Part shown: positions 45,255-54,560 of the stretch, piece by piece
Layout: each line of letters begins with the position of its first letter
How positions within the stretch are numbered: position 1 is the stretch's first letter
NCBI GenBank assembly: GCA_022843585.1
Contig: JALHNJ010000005.1
Span: 1 to 64,000, forward strand
From: Chitinophagaceae bacterium
Lineage (GTDB): Bacteria; Bacteroidota; Bacteroidia; Chitinophagales; Chitinophagaceae
Length of the DNA stretch: 64,000 bases
Direction: 5' to 3'
Translations under genes and position numbers: made by a program
The notes under the pieces: generated by a model
Database searches by the model: none
The model's input: the letters and a program-made list of their open reading frames with translations, nothing else
What the model was told of the DNA's origin: nothing

Positions 45255-45869
45255 TCAACGTTTCTTTTGCCGGCTGTTTATCTCGTCACGGATGGCAATT
45301 GCCCTTATATAATCCTCACTATCCAATACTTCGCCTAAAAGATTATTTAATTCGTCTAATGTCATGGTTTTCAGGTCTTCATTTCCTGTGGGAGCGTCGT
45401 CTTCCACAACAGTTTCAGTAGGTTTAGCTTTTTTCTTTTTCCCTTTTGTTGCCTCTGTATCCTCCATTAAAATGCCTGCACTTTCTAAGATGTTTTCATA
45501 GGTGTAAACCGGGCAACCAAAACGAACTGCCAATGCAATTGCATCGGAAGTTCTGGAATCAATTTCTACCGTATCATTTTCTGTGGAGCAAACCAGCTTG
45601 GAATAAAAAATGCCCTCCTGTAAATCGCAGATGATGATTTCAAGCAAGTCAATAGCAAAAGCATTCATGAAATTTTTCATCAGGTCGTGGGTGAGAGGGC
45701 GACTGGGTTGCATTTTTTCTAAAGCAACGGCAATGGCCTGCGCCTCAAAACCGCCAATAACGATGGGTAACCGCCTTAATCCGTTCACTTCACCCAGCAC
45801 CACTGCATACGAATGTGTTTGTGTGATGCTGTGCGATAAAGCCACTATTTCCAGTTCAATTTTCTTCAT
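45255..45869 (-). CDS. Bifunctional nuclease DUF151 domain protein with UVR motif
   Basis: This 204-residue cytoplasmic protein has a BFN (DUF151) domain over residues 1-135 (IVALSHSITQTHSYAVVLGEV, LPIVIGGFEAQAIAVALE, SRTSDAIALAVRFGCPVYT). A Lys-rich and acidic linker near 150-170 is followed by a UvrB/UvrC-type helical motif (TLDELNNLLGEVLDSEDYIRAIAIRDEI). DUF151 proteins have been linked to RNA/DNA cleavage; the UVR motif suggests a partner interaction. The frame starts on GTG at 45878, but the ATG at 45869 is preferred. A TAAATTCG box (45885-45878) just ahead could be the -7 element of a near-leaderless mRNA. Confidence 0.85.
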   Translation of the reverse strand: MKKIELEIVALSHSITQTHSYAVVLGEVNGLRRLPIVIGGFEAQAIAVALEKMQPSRPLTHDLMKNFMNAFAIDLLEIIICDLQEGIFYSKLVCSTENDTVEIDSRTSDAIALAVRFGCPVYTYENILESAGILMEDTEATKGKKKKAKPTETVVEDDAPTGNEDLKTMTLDELNNLLGEVLDSEDYIRAIAIRDEINSRQKKR

Positions 45870-45920
45870 AGAAGCCACGAATTTAAGCCTTTAGTTTTAA
45901 TGCTATAAATTTTAAGGCTA

Positions 45921-45949
45921 TAAAAAAAGCCCTCTTTTAAAGAGAGCTT
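45921..45949 (-). terminator. Terminator of the etfBA operon
   Basis: AAGCCCTCTTTT (45927-45938) pairs with AAAGAGAGCTT (45939-45949) with one mismatch. On the - strand it is followed by a T-rich stretch. It lies 22 bases past the etfA stop. Confidence 0.75.
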
Positions 45950-45971
45950 CTGTAAGTATTCAAGTATTCTA

Positions 45972-46937
45972 TTATGCAACTCCTTTCAGCTTCTTAATAG
46001 CCGCAGTAAACTTTGGAATTATTTCAAAAGCATCACCCACAATGCCATAATCTGCTGCTTTAAAGAAAGGCGCTTCCGGGTCTTTATTAATCACCACAAT
46101 TACTTTACTTCTGTTCACACCAGCCAAATGCTGAATAGCACCAGAAATGCCAATTGCAATATATAAATTAGGAGCAATGGCTACACCAGTTTGTCCCACA
46201 TGTTCATTATGCGGTCTCCAGTGTGCATCCGCTACCGGGCGGCTGCAGGCTGTTGCAGCATGTAATAATTTGGCCAATTCTTCCACCATACCCCAGTTTT
46301 CCGGTCCTTTTAACCCACGGCCGGCACTTACAACAACGTCAGCTTCCGCTAATGGGACTTCGCCGCTGGCTTTGGTAACATTGGTTACTTTTATTTTAGC
46401 AGCATCAACAGCTGCGTTAAGCGCAACAACTTCTGCAGTGCCTTCGCCTGCAATTGTTTGGTAAGCGTTTGGATTTAGAGCAATTATTTTTACCTGAGTG
46501 CTTACTGCAATGTTTGCAAAAGCTTTACCGGAGAATACATTTTTCTTTACCGTAAATCCATTGCTGGTATCAGGCAATGCAACCGCACCGGATACAAGAC
46601 CTGCTTTTAAGCGAACTGATAAACGGGGAGCAATTGCTTTACCACTTAAGTTATTGGAGAAAACAATTACAGTAGCGCCGCTTGCTTCTGCCGCTTGGGC
46701 AATTACTTTAGTAAAAACCTGTGCATCGAAATTATTTAATGCTTCGTTAGCAACATGATGAATTTTCTTTACACCATATTTGCCTAATGCAGATAAGTCT
46801 TCTGTAGTTGTACCCAGCACTACTCCTTCTACACTTGTACCAAGCTGTTCGGCTACTTTAGCACCATAGGTTAATACCTCCAATGAAGATTTTTTTACAT
46901 GGCCATCAGCGGTATCTATATAAACAAGTACTGACAT
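45972..46937 (-). CDS. etfA: Electron transfer flavoprotein subunit alpha
   Basis: This 321-residue protein is the large ETF subunit, which binds FAD and passes electrons from acyl-CoA dehydrogenases to the quinone pool. The C-terminal FAD domain has VVSAGRGLKGPENWGMVEELAKLL near residue 202, SRPVADAHWRPHNEHVGQTG, and YIAIGISGAIQHLAGVNRS. The N-terminal domain starts MSVLVYIDTADGHVKK. The frame extends upstream to 47027 but only through non-family sequence, so the ATG at 46937 is used. It is 31 bases after etfB. Confidence 0.95.
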   Translation of the reverse strand: MSVLVYIDTADGHVKKSSLEVLTYGAKVAEQLGTSVEGVVLGTTTEDLSALGKYGVKKIHHVANEALNNFDAQVFTKVIAQAAEASGATVIVFSNNLSGKAIAPRLSVRLKAGLVSGAVALPDTSNGFTVKKNVFSGKAFANIAVSTQVKIIALNPNAYQTIAGEGTAEVVALNAAVDAAKIKVTNVTKASGEVPLAEADVVVSAGRGLKGPENWGMVEELAKLLHAATACSRPVADAHWRPHNEHVGQTGVAIAPNLYIAIGISGAIQHLAGVNRSKVIVVINKDPEAPFFKAADYGIVGDAFEIIPKFTAAIKKLKGVA

Positions 46938-46968
46938 ATAAATTAGTTTAGAATTTTTGTAATTAAGT

Positions 46969-47712
46969 TTAAATGGCTTTTGCTTCTTCATGAAGTAAAC
47001 GAACCAGTTCTTCCACATTTTCTGCATCCACTAATTTAACTCCAGCTTTTGCAGGAGGTAAACCAAATCCTGCTACAGCAGTTAATGCTTCAACAGTAAT
47101 TGGTTCAACTACTTTCAAAGGTTTTGTACGGGCAGCCATTATACCTCTCATATTTGGTATTCTTGCTTCAGCCATTCCTTTTTGTGCACTTACCACTACC
47201 GGCAATTCTACTTCGTTTGTTTCTTCGCCGCCTTCAATTTCTCTTGTAATAGTTGCTTTTGTTCCGGCCAATTCAAATTTGGTAGCCAATGAAACGTAGG
47301 GGAGGTCTAATAATTCTGCAACCATACCGCCAATAGAAGAACCATTATAGTCAATCGTTTCTTTCCCGGTCAACACTAAATCATATCCGCCTTGTTTGGC
47401 TACTTCTGCAATTTGCGAAGCAATGTAAAAACTATCATGACTATCTGCATTAACACGGATAGCTTCATCACCACCCAATGCAAGGGCTTTACGAATGATA
47501 GGCTCTGCATCGGCAGCCCCAACAGTTACCAAATGAATGATAGTTGCCGCATCTTTTTCTTTTAATTCGATGGCTCTTACTAAAGCATACCATTCATCAT
47601 ATGGATTAATGATCCACTGCACACCATTTACATCGAATTTCGTGTTGTTATCGGTGAAGGCTATTTTTGCCGTTGTGTCCGGCGTTTTACTGATACAAAC
47701 TAAAATTTTCAT
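46969..47712 (-). CDS. etfB: Electron transfer flavoprotein subunit beta
   Basis: This 247-residue protein is the AMP-binding beta subunit of ETF. It starts MKILVCISKTPDTTAKI and shows NPYDEWYALVRAIELKE, the AMP-binding DLVLTGKETIDYNGSSIGGMVAELL near 115, and PVVVSAQKGMAEARIPNMRGIMAARTKPLKV near 175. It forms an operon with etfA, with a -7 promoter box about 60 bases upstream. Confidence 0.95.
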   Translation of the reverse strand: MKILVCISKTPDTTAKIAFTDNNTKFDVNGVQWIINPYDEWYALVRAIELKEKDAATIIHLVTVGAADAEPIIRKALALGGDEAIRVNADSHDSFYIASQIAEVAKQGGYDLVLTGKETIDYNGSSIGGMVAELLDLPYVSLATKFELAGTKATITREIEGGEETNEVELPVVVSAQKGMAEARIPNMRGIMAARTKPLKVVEPITVEALTAVAGFGLPPAKAGVKLVDAENVEELVRLLHEEAKAI

Positions 47713-47772
47713 TGTATATTTTTTTAGTTAGCGGAGAAAACAAGTATTAGATAGTTGTTTATGCAACTAAAG

Positions 47773-47780
47773 CAAAGATA
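47773..47780 (-). promoter_or_regulatory. -7 promoter box of etfBA
   Basis: On the - strand the sequence is TATCTTTG; a leader of about 55 bases precedes the etfB ATG. A -33 TTG at the right distance is not clear. Confidence 0.5.
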
Positions 47781-47827
47781 GGGAGGGCAATTTAAAAATT
47801 AGTAATTAATAGGTAATAATTTTTGAG

Positions 47828-48139
47828 ATGGACAGGATTGATAAAATAAAGGCAATGCTGGTGGAAAACCCTGTTGATAATTTTCTGCAACATGCCTTGG
47901 CACTGGAATATATTAAGCTGGGAAATGATGAAGCAGCCCAGTCATTATTTACCGGATTATTAAACAGGGAGCCCGGTTACATCGGTAGTTATTATCACCT
48001 TGCCAAATTGTTGGAGCGAAATGATCAAACAGAAGAAGCAATGAAAATTTATGAGAAGGGAATGGAGGAGGCTAAAAAAGCGGGGGATAACCATGCTTTT
48101 GGGGAATTGAGAGGGGCTTATGAGGAGTTGACATTTTGA
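47828..48139 (+). CDS. Small TPR protein
   Basis: This 103-residue cytoplasmic protein is made of about two and a half TPR-type helix pairs: NPVDNFLQHALALEYIKLGNDEAAQSLFTGLL, then PGYIGSYYHLAKLLERNDQTEEAMKIYEKGM. Such small TPR proteins act as adaptors. It lies 27 bases before tilS and likely shares its transcript; a functional link to tRNA lysidine formation is not known. It is divergent from etfBA. Confidence 0.75.
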   Translation: MDRIDKIKAMLVENPVDNFLQHALALEYIKLGNDEAAQSLFTGLLNREPGYIGSYYHLAKLLERNDQTEEAMKIYEKGMEEAKKAGDNHAFGELRGAYEELTF

Positions 48140-48166
48140 CTATAGCCCTAAAGAAAAAAATAACAC

Positions 48167-49507
48167 ATGGATTTGCTGGCACACTTTAAAGACTCCATTA
48201 AAAAAAATAATCTTTTCTCACCAAAAGATAAGTTGATGTTGGCAGTAAGCGGCGGTGTGGATTCTGTTGTGCTGTGCGAATTATGCAAACAGGCTGGATA
48301 TAAATTTAGCATCGCCCATTGTAATTTTAAGTTAAGAGGAGAGGAGAGTGATAGTGATGAACTATTTGTAAAAGAGTTGGCAAATAAATATGAAGTAGAA
48401 TTTTTTGCTAAAACTTTTGATACAAAAGCAATCTCTCATCAAGAAAAGAAATCTATCGAAGAAACTGCAAGGGATTTGCGCTACGCATGGTTCTATGAAC
48501 TAATTAACCAATCAACCAATTCCCAAATTAACTACATCCTCACAGGTCATCATGCAGATGATAATATTGAAACTGTAGTGATGAATTTTTTTCGTGGTAC
48601 AGGAATCAAAGGTTTGCGGGGAATTCTCCCAAAAAAGAATAAAATAATTCGTCCATTATTATTTGCAAGACGAAAAGACATTGAAGATTTTGCCTTCCTG
48701 CATCAGTTGAAATATGTAACTGATCATACCAACCTGGAAACTGCGTTCACAAGGAATTTTTTCAGAAACAATATCCTGCCTGAAGTGATGAAGTTTTATC
48801 CGGGTGTCGATAAAAATATCATTAATAATATTGAACGATTTGGAGAAATTGAGGAGTTGTATAAACAGGCAATCAATTTGCATAAATCAAAATTGCTGGA
48901 AGCAAAGGGAAATGAATTTCTTATTCCTGTTCTAAAATTAAAGAAGTCTGCACCTCTAAAGAGCATTGTTTTTGAAATAATTAAGGACTTTGGTTTTACT
49001 GCCCATCAAACAGATGAAGTAATTGCATTATTAGATAGTGAAACCGGAAAATATATTTCCTCGGAAACTCATTGTATCATTAAGAACAGGAACTGGATTA
49101 TAATTTCTTCTGCAAAAACAGAAGACGCTACCAATATTTTAATAGAAGATAGAGAAAAAGCCGTTCAATTCTCTTTAGGAACGCTGAAACTTGAAACAAC
49201 TACAAACTATAAACTACAAACCACAAACTTTTCTGTCTCTCTCGATGCAAAAGAAGTCAAATTCCCCCTATTGCTCCGCAAAGCCAAATCCAGCGATTAC
49301 TTCTATCCCTTGGGAATGAAAAAAAAGAAAAAGCTGAATCGTTTTTTTATTGATCAGAAATTATCTAAGACAGAAAAAGAAAATGTCTGGGTATTGGAAA
49401 GTAACCAACGCATTATCTGGGTAGTTGGCCATCGTATTGATGATCGCTTCAAATTAACGGATAGAACAAAAGAAGTGCTTCAATTGAAATTAATCCTTGC
49501 CCAGTAA
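48167..49507 (+). CDS. tilS: tRNA(Ile)-lysidine synthase
   Basis: This 446-residue ATP-pyrophosphatase converts C34 of the CAU-anticodon tRNA-Ile to lysidine so that it reads AUA. The PP-loop is SGGVDSVVL near residue 29, followed by HCNFKLRGEESD, a motif of TilS, and TGHHADDNIETVVMNFFRGTGIKGLRGI. A TilS substrate-binding C-terminal domain follows. Its end overlaps the convergent rhomboid gene by 18 bases. Confidence 0.93.
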   Translation: MDLLAHFKDSIKKNNLFSPKDKLMLAVSGGVDSVVLCELCKQAGYKFSIAHCNFKLRGEESDSDELFVKELANKYEVEFFAKTFDTKAISHQEKKSIEETARDLRYAWFYELINQSTNSQINYILTGHHADDNIETVVMNFFRGTGIKGLRGILPKKNKIIRPLLFARRKDIEDFAFLHQLKYVTDHTNLETAFTRNFFRNNILPEVMKFYPGVDKNIINNIERFGEIEELYKQAINLHKSKLLEAKGNEFLIPVLKLKKSAPLKSIVFEIIKDFGFTAHQTDEVIALLDSETGKYISSETHCIIKNRNWIIISSAKTEDATNILIEDREKAVQFSLGTLKLETTTNYKLQTTNFSVSLDAKEVKFPLLLRKAKSSDYFYPLGMKKKKKLNRFFIDQKLSKTEKENVWVLESNQRIIWVVGHRIDDRFKLTDRTKEVLQLKLILAQ

Positions 49508-50143
49508 CTTCGGATTTTTTAGCTCCTCTAAAATATATTGCAATAAATCAGGCTGCATAGCTGCAATTAAAGCAATAGTGAAGCCAAGGCCAAACAATGC
49601 ACCCCACAAATGCGCATCATGATTTATATTATCACCCCCTTTTTTTGACATATATACACAGTATGCAATATATAATACCGCATACAGAAAAGATGATAAC
49701 TTTAATGCCCCAAAGAGATAAATACTACCCCACGGATTAAAAACAATGGCTGCAAATACGACAGCTGATACTGCACCGGATGCACCCAGACATAAATAAT
49801 TGTAGTCGTCTCTGTACTTGAAATAGGTAGGTAAGTCAGACGCAATCAACCCGAGGAAATAAAGAATGATGTACGAGATATTTCCACCGAGACCGTACAT
49901 AGAAAAATAAGCTTCAACAACCCGTCCAAAGAAGTACAGGGTAAACATGTTGAAGAAAAGATGCATATAGTCTGCATGAATAAAACCACTGGTAATGAAA
50001 CGATAGAATTGGTTGTAACGTTTTACCCCATAAGGCCACATGATGGCTTTAGATTTTACCTCCTGGTTACTCATGGCTATAAGTGAAAAAATTACATTTG
50101 TCGCAATCAATGCAATTGTTATGGGGCTGTCGATACTATTCAT
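49490..50143 (-). CDS. Rhomboid-family intramembrane serine protease
   Basis: This 217-residue membrane protein has about six hydrophobic segments. The catalytic Ser lies in the GxSG motif (LCLGASGAVSAVVF) and the catalytic His in HDAHLWGALFG. The oxyanion-side HxxxxHxxxN motif is HADYMHLFFNMF. All key residues are present, so it should be an active intramembrane protease. Substrates are unknown. Confidence 0.9.
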   Translation of the reverse strand: MNSIDSPITIALIATNVIFSLIAMSNQEVKSKAIMWPYGVKRYNQFYRFITSGFIHADYMHLFFNMFTLYFFGRVVEAYFSMYGLGGNISYIILYFLGLIASDLPTYFKYRDDYNYLCLGASGAVSAVVFAAIVFNPWGSIYLFGALKLSSFLYAVLYIAYCVYMSKKGGDNINHDAHLWGALFGLGFTIALIAAMQPDLLQYILEELKNPKLLGKD

Positions 50144-50170
50144 GCTTTAAAAATAAGTTGTTTAGGCCAA

Positions 50171-50644
50171 TCAGCTATGATGATATTTTTCATTTCGTAA
50201 AATAGTACAGGCCCGGTAAATTTGTTCTGCTAAGATCAGCCTGACTAATTGATGTGGAAATACCAGTTGCGATAAACTCCATTTATAATCAGCTCTTTTT
50301 AAAACAGCTTCATCAATTCCGTAGGCTCCGCCAATTAAAAAAATAAACCGCTTTACACTTTCGTTGGCCCGTTGTTGTATAAAACCAGCCAATGCTTCGG
50401 AGCTCATTTGCTTGCCTCTTTCATCCAATGCAACTAAATAATCGTCTTTTGTAAGCAAGTTCAATAGAATTTCACCCTCTTTCTTTTTCAAATCAGTTTC
50501 ACTCAGTAAGCCTGCATTTTTTGGAGTAGCAATAATATTCCATTCTACTTTAAAGTATTTGGATATACGATTGGTGAAATCTTCTACACCCAAGTTTACA
50601 TGCGGCTCATGATTTTTACCAATACTCCAGAGATGAATCTTCAT
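50171..50644 (-). CDS. rlmH: 23S rRNA (pseudouridine1915-N3)-methyltransferase
   Basis: This 157-residue SPOUT methyltransferase modifies pseudouridine 1915 in helix 69 of 23S rRNA. It starts MKIHLWSIGKNHEPH and contains LDERGKQMSSEALAGFIQ, the cofactor-knot region FLIGGAYGIDEAVLKRADYKWSLSQLVFPHQLVRLILAEQIYRA, and ends NEKYHHS, all typical of RlmH. The upstream extension to 50656 is not needed. Confidence 0.95.
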   Translation of the reverse strand: MKIHLWSIGKNHEPHVNLGVEDFTNRISKYFKVEWNIIATPKNAGLLSETDLKKKEGEILLNLLTKDDYLVALDERGKQMSSEALAGFIQQRANESVKRFIFLIGGAYGIDEAVLKRADYKWSLSQLVFPHQLVRLILAEQIYRACTILRNEKYHHS

Positions 50645-50707
50645 ATTAAACCCCAACCCCTAAAGGGGAGTGTGGAGGTATTTAAAGATAAGAAGTACTC
50701 TTAAAAT

Positions 50708-50739
50708 AAAAGAACCTCCTTTACAAAGGAGGTTCTTTT
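50708..50739 (-). terminator. Terminator of the M16 peptidase pair
   Basis: AAAAGAACCTCCTTT (50708-50722) pairs with its complement (50725-50739). On the - strand it is followed by a T-rich tail, 18 bases past the second peptidase's stop. Confidence 0.85.
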
Positions 50740-50756
50740 AGTATGTATGTTGTTTC

Positions 50757-52154
50757 TTAAAACCCTTTTTTCACTTCTTCTTTTATTTCAACTTCTTTAA
50801 CCGGGCCATATTTTTCTGCAATCTTTCTAATATCAGCCGCCTTTCCTACCAATATAAACTGCAATTTGTCTTTTGGAAAATATTTTGCAATGATGGCTTT
50901 GGCCTTATCAAGGGTGAGTTCATTTACATTTTTCTCAAAATTATTGATGAACGATTCGTCAAAATTATACCAGAACATTTGTGTCATTAATCCTGCCAAT
51001 TGACCAGCCGTTTCAAATCGTGGAGGAAATTGTCCTTTTACATAGTTCTTTGCTGATGTCAGTGACTGCTCATCAATACCACTATTATGCAATTTATTCA
51101 ACACTTCTAATGCTTTGTCAATTGCCTGCTCTGAGGTTTTACCAGCCGTAAAAGTAGAAATGGCAAAAGATCCACCGTTTTTCAAGGCAGTGAAACTGCT
51201 ACGGGCACCATACGTTAAACCTGTATTTACCCTAAGCTCATCATTAAGCATAGAAGTAAAACGACCACCGAACAATGTATTAACTACATCTATTGAAACA
51301 TAATCTGGATTATTGCGGGCAATACCCGGCGCACCTATATAAAAGGTTGTTTCTTTCGCATCATCTTTATTAACCAGCAAGACTTGCTGTTTGCCAGGTT
51401 TTGCAATGGGTTGTGAAGCAAGATTTGCTTGTGGTTTTGTTCCTTTCTTCCAGGATGAAAACAAACTGGTAATTAATGTTTTCATTTCTGCTTTATTAAA
51501 ATCTCCGGCAATAGAAATAGCAGAACCTTCTGGCAGATAATTTTCTGCATAGAACTTCTTTAGATCTTCAACGGTTAATTGCGTAACAGTTGAAATTTTT
51601 CCCTGTACAACATTTCCATACACATGATCCCCATATAAGAATTTATCAAAGTAAGATCCGATTACAGAACGGGGGCTTTCTTTTTGTTGCTCCAGTCCAA
51701 GTAAAGTTCTTTTCTTTTCCTTATCAAACTCTGCTGCGTCAAAAGAGGGCTCTAATAATACTTCTTTTAGTAGTGTAAGTATCTTGGTTTTATCTTTTGC
51801 AGCCATTTTTGCAGAAAGGCTTGTTGATTCTTTAGAAGCAGAGGTACTGATATAAGCTCCATGAAAATCCAGCTCTTCGTCCAATTTTATTTTATCGTAA
51901 TTTTTTGTACCATGTTTTAATGCGGTGGCCGTTAGCGAAGCAAGGCCAGCTTTTTCTCCATCATATATTGCGCCGGCAGGAAGTATTACGGAAACATTGA
52001 TAACGGGAACTTCATGCTGCTCCATCAGGTAAACGGTAAGACCATTTTTCAATTTAAACTTCTCATACGGAGGAAGTTTATAGGTTTGCGCATTCAGTTG
52101 CATCGTCATACAAACTGTAATGGCAATTAGAAATAATTTATTAATTGATCGCAT
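50757..52154 (-). CDS. M16-family peptidase-like protein lacking the zinc motif
   Basis: This 465-residue exported protein (signal peptide MRSINKLFLIAITVCMTMQLNAQ) has the M16 double-domain fold: FKLKNGLTVYLMEQHEVPVINVSVILPAGAIYDGEKAGLASLTATAL. At the position of HxxEH, only GLASLTATALKHGT is present, so this chain is probably inactive as a metalloprotease. The second half keeps NTGLTYGARSSF. It follows the zinc-containing homologue by 20 bases and likely forms a heterodimer with it, as in other paired M16 proteins. Confidence 0.88.
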   Translation of the reverse strand: MRSINKLFLIAITVCMTMQLNAQTYKLPPYEKFKLKNGLTVYLMEQHEVPVINVSVILPAGAIYDGEKAGLASLTATALKHGTKNYDKIKLDEELDFHGAYISTSASKESTSLSAKMAAKDKTKILTLLKEVLLEPSFDAAEFDKEKKRTLLGLEQQKESPRSVIGSYFDKFLYGDHVYGNVVQGKISTVTQLTVEDLKKFYAENYLPEGSAISIAGDFNKAEMKTLITSLFSSWKKGTKPQANLASQPIAKPGKQQVLLVNKDDAKETTFYIGAPGIARNNPDYVSIDVVNTLFGGRFTSMLNDELRVNTGLTYGARSSFTALKNGGSFAISTFTAGKTSEQAIDKALEVLNKLHNSGIDEQSLTSAKNYVKGQFPPRFETAGQLAGLMTQMFWYNFDESFINNFEKNVNELTLDKAKAIIAKYFPKDKLQFILVGKAADIRKIAEKYGPVKEVEIKEEVKKGF

Positions 52155-52174
52155 AAAAATATCGTTTAGTTAAT

Positions 52175-53488
52175 TTATTCTGCTGTATTTGATTTCAGGA
52201 TGCCAACCGTACGGTTGATCTTTGTAAAATATTTTGTAGCAACTCTTTTAATATCATCCGCTGTTACTTTGTTAAATGCTGCAGGAGCATCAAACATTTT
52301 TTTATAATCACCAAAGAATACCTCGTAAGTGCCAATGTTGTTTGATTTGCCATTGATGGTTTCAACCTGGCCATAAAACTCCATCAGTTTCTGATTTTTA
52401 ATTTTTTGCAGTTCTGTTTCAGAGATGCCGTCTTTTTTAATTTTTTCCAGTTCTTCATAAATAGCTTTCTCCAAGTCCGTTTCATTTACATTTTTGGCTG
52501 CAACACCTGCAATAATAAAAAGAGTAGGGTCAAAGCTTTCACTAAAGTTGGTAAATATTTGGGTGGCTAATTGTTGCTTATCTACTAATGAGCTATATAA
52601 TCTTGAGGACCGGCCACTGGCAAGAATATCACCAAGGATAGTCAATGCGTAATAGTCATCATGCTTTGCATTGGGTACATGCCAGGCAATACCCAGGTAG
52701 GGAGTAGCCACATCTTTTTGCATCATCACTCTTCTTTCGCCAGTTTGCGGCGGTTCTACAATATTGATTTTTGGTGGTTCTGGTTGTGCTGGAATCGGCT
52801 CTATATATTTCTCCGCTAGTTTTTTTATTTCATCAAATTTTACATTGCCTGAGATAACTGTTACACAGTTGTTCGGAGCATAATACATTTTAAAATATCT
52901 CTCCAGGTCTTCTTGCTTCCAGTTTTTCATATCATCTTCATAGCCAATAACCGGCCAGTGGTAAGGATGTTCTAAAAATGCAACACCCTGTGCTGTTTGA
53001 AATAATAGTTGCCAGGGAGAGTTTTCTAACCCCGTACTTCTTTCACTCAGCACCACACCTCTTTCGCTTTCTACAATTTTCGGGTCAATACTCAGGCTGG
53101 AAATACGGTCGCCTTCCAAATCAAAAATTATTTCTGTAGCAGAAGAAGGGAACCAGTTTGTATAAACAGTTACATCTTCCCGGGTATATGCATTGTTGGC
53201 TCCGCCATTAAATTCCATGGTTTGGTCAAACATTTTAGGGCCATATTTTTTGGCACCATTGAACATCATATGTTCAAAAAAATGGGAGAGGCCTGTGATG
53301 CCCTGGTATTCGTTACGGCTACCAACTTTGTAAAAAAGATACATATTGGCATTAGGTATAGAATTGTCTTCTACTACCAAAAACTTCATCCCGTTTTTCA
53401 GGATGAACGATTTTACATCCTCCGCTTTCATTTGTCCCTGAGTGGTAACAGCAAGCAGCAGCAAAGCGTTTACAATAATTTTCTTCAT
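52175..53488 (-). CDS. M16-family zinc peptidase, exported
   Basis: This 437-residue protein has a signal peptide and the inverted zinc motif HFFEH (GLSHFFEHMMFNGAKKYG near residue 54), with the second-half glutamate region after NNAYTREDVTVYTNWF. It should be the catalytic partner of the next gene product. The frame opens at 53551, but the ATG at 53488 gives a clean signal peptide (MKKIIVNALLLLAVTTQGQ). Processing of exported peptides is the likely role. Confidence 0.9.
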   Translation of the reverse strand: MKKIIVNALLLLAVTTQGQMKAEDVKSFILKNGMKFLVVEDNSIPNANMYLFYKVGSRNEYQGITGLSHFFEHMMFNGAKKYGPKMFDQTMEFNGGANNAYTREDVTVYTNWFPSSATEIIFDLEGDRISSLSIDPKIVESERGVVLSERSTGLENSPWQLLFQTAQGVAFLEHPYHWPVIGYEDDMKNWKQEDLERYFKMYYAPNNCVTVISGNVKFDEIKKLAEKYIEPIPAQPEPPKINIVEPPQTGERRVMMQKDVATPYLGIAWHVPNAKHDDYYALTILGDILASGRSSRLYSSLVDKQQLATQIFTNFSESFDPTLFIIAGVAAKNVNETDLEKAIYEELEKIKKDGISETELQKIKNQKLMEFYGQVETINGKSNNIGTYEVFFGDYKKMFDAPAAFNKVTADDIKRVATKYFTKINRTVGILKSNTAE

Positions 53489-53555
53489 AGTAAATGTTTT
53501 AATAACAGGGATAAAACTAAGCAAACAGAACATATTACAATCACCATTCACATAA

Positions 53556-53586
53556 ATAAAAAAATCCCGCTGTTGGGCGGGATTCT
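53556..53586 (-). terminator. Terminator of the CHASE2-FecR operon
   Basis: AATCCCGC, loop TGTTGG, GCGGGATT. On the - strand it is followed by seven T. It lies 25 bases past the stop of the FecR-like gene. Confidence 0.85.
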
Positions 53587-53610
53587 ATAATGATCTAAGA
53601 TTTCATGGCT

Positions 53611-54516
53611 TTATTTTATCTCGTAATCTTTTTTGAAAGACATTAATGTAGTTCTATACAAAGCATTGGCGGTGTCCAGTGTTGCCGCTTTTGTATAATA
53701 TTCAAAAGCCTCAGCAAGATAGTGTGCATCTTCCAGCATAAAACCAATACGATAAGCTTGTTCAGCAGGTGCTTCAAAAGCAGCCCCTTGTTTTTTAATG
53801 TTATCGAGAATTACATCAAATGTTTCTTTGGTTACATAGTTAAATATTTTCAGCTCTTCATTAATTTCCCCTTTAATGGCAGCTGTCCAGAAATAACTAT
53901 TGCCGGGTTTTATTTTTTTCGCAAAATCTTTCACCGGGATTTTCAGCTTGGAAACATAGGTAGTAAAGAAAGGAGCACTTATGTTGTCTGAATTGTAAAG
54001 CAAAAATTCAAATTCTTTTGCATCTGCATAGGATTTCCAGGATAATGGAAATTCATTTACCTGCCCGGAATAATTTACCGTGTCAAGGCGGGTATCGATC
54101 CAAACGTTATTGATGTTACGGCTTACCGCTCCAACCGTATTCATGTACGCTTTGCGATTGCTGCCTGCAGAACCGCTGGGTTTGGTCATTTGCGCCCAAA
54201 CATATTTTACATAGTTAGCACTTACAGAGTTGCTGCTAACCCGGCAAGAATCACCAAACATAGTTAAGGCATATGTACCGGGTTTGGCAATGGTAAACAT
54301 GGCTGCTTCATTACAAATTAATGTAACAGCAGAGCCAGCCGGAACTTTAATGGAGGAAGTGCTGGTAAGTGTTTTGCCTACTTTAGCTTTACTTTCTACT
54401 TTGTTTTCCACTACAGAAACGTTTCCTTTAAAGCTATACAATAAGAAACTGTTGCCCTGCCCAAAAACGGTGGCGGTAGTTAAAAATAGGAGGATAAGGA
54501 AGAGATACTTTTTCAT
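53611..54516 (-). CDS. FecR-like domain protein with C-terminal TPR, exported
   Basis: This 301-residue protein has a signal peptide (MKKYLFLILLFLTTATVFGQ) and a FecR-type beta domain: FKGNVSVVENKVESKAKVGKTLTSTSSIKVPAGSAVTLIC, then FTIAKPGTYALTMFG. A second beta region follows (FPLSWKSYADAKEFEFLLYN, then NSYFWTAAIKGE). Its last 50 residues form one TPR-like pair (AYRIGFMLEDAHYLAEAFEYYTKAATLDTANALYRTTLM). It has no catalytic motif. It lies 44 bases after the CHASE2 gene on the same strand. FecR-like domains usually sense or transmit envelope signals; here it may be a periplasmic partner of CHASE2. Confidence 0.75.
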   Translation of the reverse strand: MKKYLFLILLFLTTATVFGQGNSFLLYSFKGNVSVVENKVESKAKVGKTLTSTSSIKVPAGSAVTLICNEAAMFTIAKPGTYALTMFGDSCRVSSNSVSANYVKYVWAQMTKPSGSAGSNRKAYMNTVGAVSRNINNVWIDTRLDTVNYSGQVNEFPLSWKSYADAKEFEFLLYNSDNISAPFFTTYVSKLKIPVKDFAKKIKPGNSYFWTAAIKGEINEELKIFNYVTKETFDVILDNIKKQGAAFEAPAEQAYRIGFMLEDAHYLAEAFEYYTKAATLDTANALYRTTLMSFKKDYEIK

Positions 54517-54560
54517 CTTTTGAGGTTTAAGGTTTGTATTCGAATTTTTGATTGGTTATT

